The notes under the pieces: generated by a model | The model's input: the letters and a program-made list of their open reading frames with translations, nothing else | Databases searched by the model: none | What the model was told of the DNA's origin: nothing | Made by a program: the position numbers and the translations under genes | Shown here: one piece after another, positions 23,721-31,639 of the stretch | Layout of the letters: each line of letters begins with the position of its first letter | How positions within the stretch are numbered: the stretch's first letter is position 1 | NCBI GenBank assembly: GCA_013399875.1 | Contig: VXAZ01010877.1 | Span: forward strand, 186,001-250,000 | Direction of reading: 5' to 3' | DNA from: Gymnorhina tibicen | Lineage: Eukaryota > Chordata > Aves > Passeriformes > Artamidae | DNA: 64,000 nt

Positions 23721-24089
23721 CCGCTTGAAAGGAAAGAAGCGATCCCCATTTAACTCCGGCTGACCTTATTGTCAACCAAGTATGGAAAATAGTTTGCAGG
23801 TTCCGAATACTATTGTGGAAGAACACATACTTGCATATAAAACCACGAAGACCCGAAGGCCGTCCGTGTGAGACACAGCCCTCCTTATTTACACTTTTTT
23901 ATGGGGAATGACCACCCCCTCCACAGAGCGGTGACCAGCAGGTGTAGGAGAGGAAGTGCCTGCGAAATCGCCTCGAGTAGTAGAGAGCTGGTTGGGGCTT
24001 TGCACAGAGGGCTGTCCATGTGAATACGGCAGCGATTACTGCCTTACACACGGTGTGTATTTTAGGCAGTGCCACACGTGACACGGGAA

Positions 24090-25110
24090 CACTCGTGCTT
24101 GGTGCGTGCCTGCCTGGGCACGGGGGTGCGCATACAGATCCGTGTCGGCGCAAGATGCCCGCGTCCAACCAGCCACAGTGGCCCCGTCAGTGCTTCCAGC
24201 TCGTACCAAAGGGACCGAGCTGTGGCCGTGTCAGGAAACGCCCAGAAGACAAACAGTCACGTTCGCGAGCTGCTCGCAGACCGTGTCCCCCGCACGAATG
24301 GCAACTGACTGAAATTAAGGGGCGGGGGGGGAATTTGCAGGGGTTTTTTAACTTATTAGAAAAAATCCCACACCTCCGGGCCCCCCCGCACAGGCGAGGG
24401 GACCCCGCTGGTGCCAGGGACGCGGTGCACCCCGCGGGCAGGCGCCCGAGGCGAGGGGACCTGCCGCCCGCTCCGCCCCGCTCCGCGCCCCGCGGGCCCT
24501 GCTCCGCGCTCTCGCCCGGGCACCGGGGCGCCCTCCGCGCCGCCTAATCGCATTAATCCGCGGGACAATGCCCCAAGTAATCACCCTTCCTACTCCCTGC
24601 GCGGCCGGCGACCGGCGGCTGGAAAGGGCGAAGGGGGGGGAGGGGAGGGGCAGAAAGTGTAAACTTTTATTCCACTCGGTTAAGAGAAACGGGTGGGAGG
24701 CAATAGGGAGCACTTGGACACGGGTCTCCCGAAAGCCCGCAGCGGTGGGGAGAGCGCGTCTTCCTCCCCGCGAGAAGCGAGTTCCCCTCGGTTACCCTGC
24801 AAACCTATCGCCGCCTGCCTCTGAGTAAATACACGAGCACAAAAGCAACCCCGAGCGGCGTGAGACCGAGCACGGAGCAGCCTCCCGTGAGCAAAGGCTG
24901 AGGCCAGGCCCCGGCAGCGGGGCTGCCGCTCGCCCCGCGCAGTGCGGGGAGCGCCGCGGACGGGCCGGGGCCGGGGCCGCCGGGCTGGCTCGGCGGCGGC
25001 AGCGCTGCCCTTTTGAATGCCTCCCGCAGCTCAGAGTGCTGGCAGGGCGCTGGGAGCGCCAGTGAATGTAGCCCCGCAGAGCCAATGAGCTGGGACCGGA
25101 TGCGATATAT
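24090..25110. promoter_or_regulatory. CpG island at the SPRY2 promoter
   Basis: This block of about 1 kb is very rich in G+C with dense CpG dinucleotides (for example 24,360-24,620 and 24,900-25,010), in sharp contrast to the AT-rich flanks. It has G-runs able to form a quadruplex (24,626-24,650) and a cluster of homeodomain- and SOX-like sites at 24,545-24,583. The open frames on both strands here look compositional. Confidence 0.8.
25082..25110 (+). promoter_or_regulatory. SPRY2: SPRY2 core promoter: CCAAT box and TATA-like element
   Basis: GAGCCAATGAG contains CCAAT at 25082-25086 in a good NF-Y context. A GATATAT element follows at 25104-25110. Together they predict a transcription start near 25,135. 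They sit at the 3' edge of a strong CpG-rich block and directly before the predicted exon 1, so the arrangement is consistent. Additional dispersed starts are likely at a CpG-island promoter. Confidence 0.55.
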
Positions 25111-25134
25111 CCTCTGGGACAACAACTGCTCTGT

Positions 25135-25976
25135 TCCTCCTCAGATCCACATGACGCCATTTACTGCTGCTTTTGCAGAGAGATCACCCTACCTCCTCCG
25201 GAAAGAAAAAGAGAGAGAGGGAGAGAGCGAGCGAGCAGAAAAACGCCGAGCCCCTACAGCTCAGATCTCAAATCTTCCTCCTCCTCCTCCTCCTCCACCT
25301 CCTCCAAACACACAACAACAACCACCACCACAAATCCGCTGCGCTCCCAAAACACCCCCCCGATTGCAAACCACAGAACTGCCTGCAACACACACACGCT
25401 CGCAGAGGGAGCGAGAAAGCTAAGAGGGAGAGAGGGGAGAGGAGCCTGCAGCAAGCAGCTTCTCAGCAGAACGGCTACATTGCACAAGCTGCTTTTTTGG
25501 AGGAGCTCAGTGGAAGAAAGCTCTGGGATTTTATTTTAGATCCACTTTATTTTGTTTTCTTTGGCTTTTCCCTTTCCTCTTGATCAATTTGCAACAGCAA
25601 CAGAAAAAGTGACTTGGTATTGGCGATTCGGCCTCCTGTTCATTGAGGAAAAAAAAAGGAAAGTGTGTGTGTGTAAGACTGAGTGATCTCTTTTTAGGAG
25701 CAAAGAAAACACACCTCGATCCGGAGAGGTGTTTTGATTACATTATAGTATATACACGCACACACGTATTTATAATCGATCTGGGGAGAGGCACCTAACT
25801 TTGCTCTGGCCTTTTTTTTTTTTTACATGGTGATCATTCTTACTCTAATTTGCAAGTTGGACTAAATCAGAGTTTGGAAAAGAATTTTTTTTTGCTTTAG
25901 GGCTGGATTTATTTGCAAACCGCAGGAAGAAGAAAATACAAGAGAGAGAGGGGTTTGGTGCAGCGCCGCGATCACG
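25135..25976 (+). other. SPRY2: Probable non-coding first exon of SPRY2 (5'UTR)
   Basis: The start is estimated at roughly 25-30 bases after the TATA-like element at 25104-25110. The end is set by a good donor, CACG|GTGAGA, with GT at 25977-25978. The exon is rich in purine runs (GA repeats near 25207-25235), a CCT triplet tract (25276-25307) and T-runs near 25810. A two-exon structure with an untranslated first exon is the known arrangement for SPRY2. The exact transcription start, and whether alternative starts or internal donors exist, cannot be decided from sequence alone. Confidence 0.6.
25276..25307 (+). repeat. (CCT)n triplet tract in SPRY2 exon 1
   Basis: CCT repeats with one CCA interruption, in the predicted 5'UTR. 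In one frame they give a proline run inside an open frame from ATG 25151 to 25423, which is probably fortuitous. Confidence 0.85.
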
Positions 25977-26139
25977 GTGAGAGCCTTTTCCTTCTTTGCA
26001 AAACAAGCTTTTCAGTAACCTCCTCCTCCTCCCCCCCCACCTTGGTTGCTCCAAGAAAACTCGTGGAAATGTTTGAGGCCGATCCCTTTTCCATTCGTAC
26101 AGGTTCTCCCTCTCCCCCCCTTCCCTTCTCCTTCCTTTC

Positions 26140-26520
26140 TCAGAGAGGAGCTGGAGGTGGGATTTCGGAGCGGTTTCTCTCCGGGGAGGGGTGGCGGGAG
26201 CTCCGCTGGGGTTTGCGGGCTGCGCCGCGTTTGTGCCCCGCCGGGGTGCCCCGGGGGTGCGGAAGGCTGCGCGGGGGGCGGAGGGCTGCGCGGGCGCCCC
26301 GGAATGCCTGCGGGGGCTGCGAGTGGGGCGGAGGGTGCGCTCGAAGGAGCCACAACTCCGGCGTGTTCTCGCTGCTGCGGGGAGCCGGGCACGGGAGGTC
26401 CTGCGCGCTGCTGCCTCGCTGGGCACGCGTGGGTTTCCGACAAGCCCCGGGGGGAGGTGAAGGGAGGGCGCAGCGGGGCTGGGGAGCGTCGGGGCTGTTT
26501 ATCCCCCGGTCTTGAGGGAG
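26140..26520. promoter_or_regulatory. Intronic CpG-rich block just downstream of exon 1
   Basis: This is a dense G+C and CpG stretch at the start of the intron. It extends the promoter-associated unmethylated-type domain into the gene. It has no recognisable coding content. Confidence 0.6.
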
Positions 26521-26622
26521 AAGGAGCAACCCACCTTTCAGTGCGTGATTTACGCCTGTCTGTAGTGGCGTCAGGAGATCCGTGCGATTCGGAAGTGAGT
26601 GCATGTCTGATACAAATAGATA

Positions 26623-26643
26623 TGTGTGTGTGTGTGTGTGTGT
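26623..26643 (+). repeat. (TG)n microsatellite in SPRY2 intron 1
   Basis: About ten TG units in a row, directly after GATA and before TTGTACG. Confidence 0.9.
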
Positions 26644-29600
26644 TTGTACGCTTAGATACTTGTGTAAGGAAATTAATTCGATCTGTAAGACGAGGAAAGT
26701 CCTTCCCTAGGTTCTTCTATGCAGAGGGCATGTGTGGAGGGGAAGGAAAAGCCATAATTTTTTTTTTTTTTTGGTGGGTTTACTTCTTAACAACCCCCCT
26801 TCCCCCATCAAAAAAAAAAAGCTGCTGGTGTTTTCAGCAAGCTATTTGTGTGTCACTTTGCCCCACCCCGATGGTAAAGTCCCTTTTGCCCTAATCCATA
26901 GTCTGATCACACACTCGGCCCTTAATGGGGGTTTCAAAGCACTTTGAAAGAAGAGGAGGTGGTTGGTGTGTGTGCGGTGGGAATGGGGGTGGGGGTGCCT
27001 TGCACAGGCTCCGGCCACAAAACAGAAATTCACGGGCAGAGGACTTCTCTCCCTTAGGCTTCGCCCTTCCCCGGCCAGCGGCACACGGGTTTTTTCCACA
27101 GCACGCAAGAAGCCCCTCGCATTTTAAACCTCCCCAAATGTGCCGAACGCGAAACCCGTCCCCCTCGCTCACCCTTTTGCCAAGCCCAGCTAAGAAAAGT
27201 TAGCAGTCCTGGCACTTGAGCTCGGTGAGAGTGGACTTTGGCTCTTAGAAGTGGGGAATCGTGTTATCACACACATGCACACACAAAAAGGCAAATCTGC
27301 TGCTCTGCTCTTGGCGGATGCAAAGGGGAGAAGTACTACTAGGTCAGAGGAGGCAGAGACGTGCCCTCCCGTAAGGATTTTCAGGCAAATGTAGGTTTGC
27401 AAATAAATGTGCTGGTTCTTTGCAACCTGTCCTGTTAGCGGATCTGTCAAGGGGAGAGAAAACGGGGAGCACCCGGCTCGGCCTGATGCCCCACTGAAAA
27501 TGCTCCTGGGTCCCTCCGGGCTGGGGCGGAGCGGGGCGGCCTGAAGGTCAGGCAATTTGCAGAATATGCGTAAAATAAGAGGAGCTTTTCCAGCGGCTGG
27601 CTTTGTGAAGTTGAATGGGTGCTTAGGGCAAGGCGAGAGGGGGTAATCTGCCTTTTGCCCAGCTGTCCCGGAGGTGTTGTCTGCACCGTCTGCAGGGCGC
27701 CTGGCACTTCCCGGGAGGGGAAGCCTCTTTAGCATCTCGTGGGGGAGGGCAGGGGGGAAGAGTTAAAAGGAAACATGGGTTTGACTTTCTGATAAGGCGG
27801 CTGAAGCAGCCCCCTCCCACCTCCCAGCCCAGAGGATGTCTCCTGGTTATCTCCAGGTTGTCTGCACTCTCCGGCGGGCGAGGGGCCGTCGCCTCCCACC
27901 TGCTGCGCGCCCCCCGCCCGGGATGGAGTCGGAGGCGGGGAGGGAAGTGGAGAGCGGAGGCTGCTTTTCCAGCTCCCACCTTGGCGTCTGAGGGGGGCTC
28001 CGCCACCGAGCCCGGGGTCGTCTGAAGCGCCTTCAGGTCAGGGTCAGCTTTGCTTTTGCAGAGGGTTGTCATTTCTGGAGAGGCAGGGGTTCATCTGGCG
28101 TACCCTCTAGGCTGGCTGGGGCTGGTGGAAACCTGGACCTGGAGGGCAGATAGGGCTGCCAATTCCTCTCAAGGATGGGGAAAGCATTTTATATTTTATT
28201 ATATTTTATCTCCAGATAGTTTCAGATGAGGGGAACGTCTACTTAAGTTGTTGGTTGAAACTTTTGATATGGCAGAGGTTTTAATTTGTAAAAAAACCAT
28301 AAGCAATGCTTCAAGCCAAGTTTGTGAGACTTTTTTTTGGGGCGGGGGGCAGAGGGGGGAATGGACACTGTAACATACATCCTGTGTCGAAACCCAGGAT
28401 TTGGCAGTATTTAAAATAGGTGGTCACTCTGAAAAGTTAAAAAGTTGTTTATATAGATATATTTTTTTTTTTTAAGAAAAATCTCTTGAAGGAAGGTAGA
28501 CAGGAGTTAAAAGGTTAAATGTTTTGCATTGATGTTAGAATAAAGACAGTGTCTCGAGATACTCATTGTTAAACTGTTTGGCTATATTTTATTATACTGC
28601 AGTACAGTATTATTGTTGGTAACTGATGTGTACAGAGTAACACTATGGTGCTCTTTCTAGGTATAATTGAAGACATTGTGTGGTCCTTGTAAGAAGTTTG
28701 TTTCCTGCTTGGGTTTTAATTGTAAAATATTGTTCTGGATTTTTGTATAGGTAATTGGATTTTGGAGCCACTTTAAGATATGATAAAGGCAAAACAAATA
28801 TTAACTAATTTAGAGGGCAGTACTTGAGATTTGTGCATGTTTGAGTGTGAAAGTTATTTACAGGTTCTCATCTTCTGTGTCCTTAACTGGATTTTCATTT
28901 AAATTCTAGAGTCTGCGTTTCTACTTTGTAGTTAACGATCCTTTAAAGTAATATTCACAATCAAGTAAACTTCTTGGATGCTGGCATTATTTGATTATAT
29001 TATGCATGCCTCTGTCCCACAAGCCACTCTTGGTAATACTTACAGTTTGAAATGTAGTCTATGTAATTTTTTACACGTTAAAAACCCCTAAACAACTGTG
29101 GTGGCATTGCTTTTGTAGTATTGAGTCTTAAAATAACAATCACAGTGGTGTGCACCAGTATGACACACACTAAAATATTGGAGAGAGATATTTTTACTTG
29201 TGCTGTTGAAGTTTTTGGTAGCACTAACTCATTTAATGTCTAACCTCAAACATTTTATTGCTATTTAGTGTTTTTCTTGGGACCATTGGTATTAAACTAA
29301 AATTTCCTATTTACATCGTGTAAAGTTTAATGTGTAAAGAGACTAGCCTACCAAAATATTATCCAGTTTTAAACAAAATTGGAGAATTATATGTCTGTCA
29401 TCAGCAGGTCACATTACACTTGCTGAATACTTGCAAGGTAGTTTGTTTTTGTTTTTTTTTAATATAAGGTTTTCAGTAGCCTGATGTGAAAAGAAGTGTC
29501 ACTTCAAGTGGCTGAAATGTAATCACTTTAAAGGCCATGGTCTAACCAGAAGATGGCCTGGGAAGCCTTAGTTAGCAGGAATAATATCTAGACTTTCTAG

Positions 29601-29842
29601 AGCCACAAGTTAAACTGCATGGTCCTAGGAAAGAATCCCCTTAAGCTCTTCACAGCAGTAGGCAGAACAGGCCAAGGGAAGTGCACTCAGCTGACTGTGC
29701 TTGTCCCAGATGTGACTCTTTTTTTTAATGGCTGATGCATTACTTGATTGTGTGCGGTGCAGTGGGGTCCTGCAGGCTTGAAAGGCTGCTGGAGAGAGCA
29801 TGAGATGTGTTGCAATAGTGAATCCTCTCTTTGTTGCTCCAG

Positions 29843-29893
29843 GATTTCAGATGTGTTCTAAGCCTGCCGGGGTGAGCAAGCTTCCGGGCACTG
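29843..29893 (+). other. SPRY2: Exon 2 part of the SPRY2 5'UTR
   Basis: This short leader sits between the predicted acceptor and the SPRY2 start codon. It contains the upstream ATG at 29851. Confidence 0.55.
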
Positions 29894-29946
29894 ATGGAGA
29901 CTCAGCACGGCAGTGGGTCGCAGCCCTTACTACAGGCTCGGCGTGA
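29851..29946 (+). other. Upstream ORF overlapping the SPRY2 start codon
   Basis: An ATG lies 43 bases before the SPRY2 ATG, in a different frame. It opens a 31-codon ORF that stops with TGA at 29944-29946, so it overlaps the main coding sequence by 53 bases. The uATG context is weak (C at -3, T at +4), which predicts leaky scanning. The ORF is inside exon 2 whether the acceptor AG at 29841-29842 or the one at 29849-29850 is used. It could dampen SPRY2 translation. Whether it is translated or conserved cannot be judged here. Confidence 0.5.
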
Positions 29947-30829
29947 CAGTGGGAGACCGCACGGGGAGCCCGACCTGCGGGATGTCCTGATGCAGCAGGT
30001 TCACGTCCTGTCGTTGGACCAGATCAGAGCCATCCGAAACACGAATGAATACACAGAGGGACCTACGGTGGCTCCACGGCCGGGGGTCAAGTCTTCTCCT
30101 TGGGTAACAACCCAGCCCAAAAATGAAAGGCCCCATGGCTTGCCTGAGCATCGTCATTTTGGCCGGATCCAGCACACACAAACGCACGTATCTCCTCGAG
30201 CGCCTCTGTCCCGATCCATCAGCACGGTCAGCACAGGTTCACGGAGCAGTACGCGGACAAGTACGAGCAGTAATTCGTCAGAACAGAGACTTCTAGGATC
30301 ATCTCCGGGGCCAGTTGCTGACGGGATAGTCCGAATGCAGCCCAAGTCTGAGCTTAAGTCGAGTGAGCTGAAGCCACTGAGCAAAGAAGACTTGGGAGCA
30401 CACAGCTACAGATGTGAGGACTGTGGAAAGTGTAAGTGTAAGGAGTGCACTTATCCAAGGACACTCCCCTCGTGTTGGATCTGTGACAAGCAGTGTCTTT
30501 GCTCAGCCCAGAACGTGGTTGACTACGGGACTTGCGTTTGCTGTGTGAAGGGCCTCTTCTATCACTGCTCTAATGATGACGAGGACAACTGTGCTGACAA
30601 CCCCTGCTCCTGCAGTCAGTCACATTGCTGCACTAGGTGGTCCGCCATGGGTGTAGTGTCCCTCTTTCTGCCTTGCTTGTGGTGTTACCTACCAGCCAAG
30701 GGTTGCCTTAAGTTGTGCCAGGGCTGTTACGACCGGGTAAATCGGCCTGGGTGCCGCTGTAAAAACTCCAACACCGTTTGCTGCAAAGTTCCCAGTGTCC
30801 CCCCCAGGAACTTTGAAAAGCCAACATAG
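29894..30829 (+). CDS. SPRY2: Sprouty homolog 2 (SPRY2), complete single-exon reading frame
   Basis: The 311-residue protein is an intracellular feedback inhibitor of receptor tyrosine kinase (FGF and related) to Ras/ERK signalling. It is the expected length for SPRY2 (about 311-315 residues in vertebrates). Visible in order: the conserved N-terminal block around NTNEYTEGP, with Tyr53 equivalent to the human Tyr55 that is phosphorylated and binds the Cbl TKB domain; a Ser/Thr-rich stretch at about 106-137, the known kinase-target region; the Cys-rich Sprouty domain at about 174-297, containing [17 protein letters not shown] and the [16 protein letters not shown] segment, which targets membranes and mediates oligomerisation; and a C-terminal PSVPPR motif at 300-305, equivalent to the Grb2 SH3-binding site of SPRY2. 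Having the whole frame in the last exon is normal for Sprouty genes. The start ATG has C at -3 and G at +4, an intermediate context, and the reading frame of a small upstream ORF overlaps it. No frameshift or premature stop is present. The C-terminal half reads as near-identical to mammalian SPRY2, which separates it from SPRY1, SPRY3 and SPRY4. Confidence 0.98.
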   Translation: METQHGSGSQPLLQARRDSGRPHGEPDLRDVLMQQVHVLSLDQIRAIRNTNEYTEGPTVAPRPGVKSSPWVTTQPKNERPHGLPEHRHFGRIQHTQTHVSPRAPLSRSISTVSTGSRSSTRTSTSSNSSEQRLLGSSPGPVADGIVRMQPKSELKSSELKPLSKEDLGAHSYRCEDCGKCKCKECTYPRTLPSCWICDKQCLCSAQNVVDYGTCVCCVKGLFYHCSNDDEDNCADNPCSCSQSHCCTRWSAMGVVSLFLPCLWCYLPAKGCLKLCQGCYDRVNRPGCRCKNSNTVCCKVPSVPPRNFEKPT

Positions 30830-31064
30830 CATCACTAGCCAGAAATACTAAAGTAACAAGGATTATTATTTTAACGTACATATGCAACCAACTAAGCAGC
30901 TATGGTCTTGGCACTGTAGTAGAAGGGTTGGGGATGTACTTTGCTGTTTGCAGTGAAATGCTTTTCTGTGTGTGTGCCATCTTAACTGATACGCTTGTTA
31001 GAATCCAGCTAGTGGCATACAGGGGAAAAAAAAGGGATGCAGTACATTGTGACCCACATATTGC

Positions 31065-31072
31065 ATAAGCTA
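31065..31072 (+). promoter_or_regulatory. miR-21-5p 8-mer target site in SPRY2 3'UTR
   Basis: ATAAGCTA is complementary to miR-21 nucleotides 2-8 followed by an A, the strongest canonical site class. SPRY2 is an established miR-21 target in mammals, so this is likely the avian counterpart. Confidence 0.75.
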
Positions 31073-31194
31073 AAGCAACACAGACACTCCTAGGCAACTC
31101 TATTGTTTGTGAATAGTACTTGCAAAATTTGTAAATTAGCAAATGACTCCTTTTTTTTTCATTGTTTTCTGCCAGAGATAATGTGCTATATTTT

Positions 31195-31202
31195 TGTATA
31201 TA
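31195..31202 (+). promoter_or_regulatory. Pumilio-type recognition element
   Basis: TGTATATA matches the PUM consensus UGUANAUA exactly and lies in the SPRY2 3'UTR just before the miR-27 site. Function is inferred from the motif only. Confidence 0.4.
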
Positions 31203-31216
31203 CAATAATATTTTCA

Positions 31217-31224
31217 ACTGTGAA
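31217..31224 (+). promoter_or_regulatory. miR-27 8-mer target site in SPRY2 3'UTR
   Basis: ACTGTGAA is a perfect 8-mer match to the miR-27 seed. miR-27 regulation of SPRY2 has been reported in mammals. The site lies 69 bases before a miR-23 site. Confidence 0.6.
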
Positions 31225-31292
31225 AAGTAAGTGCTGTCATAAGACATGGCACAGTCACAAAATATTATACTAATATGTTGTACATTCGGAAG

Positions 31293-31300
31293 AATGTGAA
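31293..31300 (+). promoter_or_regulatory. miR-23 8-mer target site in SPRY2 3'UTR
   Basis: AATGTGAA is a perfect 8-mer match to the miR-23 seed. miR-23 is co-transcribed with miR-27 in the miR-23~27~24 clusters, so the two neighbouring sites could act together. No miR-24 8-mer was noticed. Confidence 0.5.
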
Positions 31301-31612
31301 TCAATCAGTATGTTTTTAGATTGTATTTTGTCTTACGGAAACCTCCTATTACAAGACTTTGATTTCCCTTTGGACTTCATGTATATTGTACAGTTACAGT
31401 AAAATTCAGCCTTTATTTTCTAATTTTTTCAACATATTGTTTAGTGTAAAGAATATTTATTTGAAGTTTTATTATTTTATAAAAAGAAATATTTATTTTA
31501 AGAGGCATCTTACAAATGTCACCCCTTTTTATGAGGACGTCATAGTTGCTGCAAGTAAGGGGTGAACGATGCATATGTTCACTATAAAATAGAAAATATA
31601 TTAACGTTTGAA

Positions 31613-31618
31613 ATTAAA
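31613..31618 (+). terminator. SPRY2: SPRY2 polyadenylation signal ATTAAA
   Basis: ATTAAA is the commonest variant signal and is followed within 20-40 bases by T/GT-rich sequence. The resulting 3'UTR length of about 0.8 kb is plausible for SPRY2. The next stretch has no better signal close by. Confidence 0.6.
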
Positions 31619-31639
31619 CTGGGCTACTTGTCATTTTTT

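Larger units (their letters stand above)
25977..29842 (+). other. SPRY2: SPRY2 intron 1
   Basis: The intron runs from the GTGAGA donor at 25977 to a polypyrimidine tract followed by CAG at 29840-29842 (TCTCTCTTTGTTGCTCCAG). A second possible acceptor AG lies 8 bases further on, at 29849-29850. The first 2 kb are GC-rich, with CpG clusters near 26,140-26,520 and 27,880-28,030. The last 1.8 kb are AT-rich. Open frames of up to about 280 codons in the GC-rich part look like by-products of base composition and show no recognisable domain. A TG dinucleotide repeat lies at about 26,623-26,643. Confidence 0.6.
30830..31635 (+). other. SPRY2: SPRY2 3'UTR
   Basis: About 0.8 kb lies between the stop codon (30827-30829) and the likely cleavage site after the ATTAAA signal at 31613. 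The segment is AT-rich. It carries perfect 8-mer matches to the miR-21, miR-27 and miR-23 seeds, a TGTATATA Pumilio-type motif (31195-31202), and clustered ATTTA-containing AU-rich motifs near 31,450-31,500. This suggests an unstable, heavily post-transcriptionally controlled mRNA, as expected for an immediate feedback regulator. Confidence 0.75.

Noticed and set aside
23288..25160. Several Ala/Arg/Pro-rich open frames on both strands upstream of SPRY2
   Set aside because: They are explained by CpG-island composition. They compete with one another and have no recognisable motifs.
26046..26894. 282-codon open frame in SPRY2 intron 1
   Set aside because: It lies in GC-rich DNA where stops are rare, overlaps several other open frames on both strands, and shows no domain or family similarity.
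30471..30485. Cysteine in TLPSCWICD considered as an unusual substitution in SPRY2
   Set aside because: Other Sprouty proteins also have Cys at this position of the Cys-rich domain, so it is not evidence of anything unusual.
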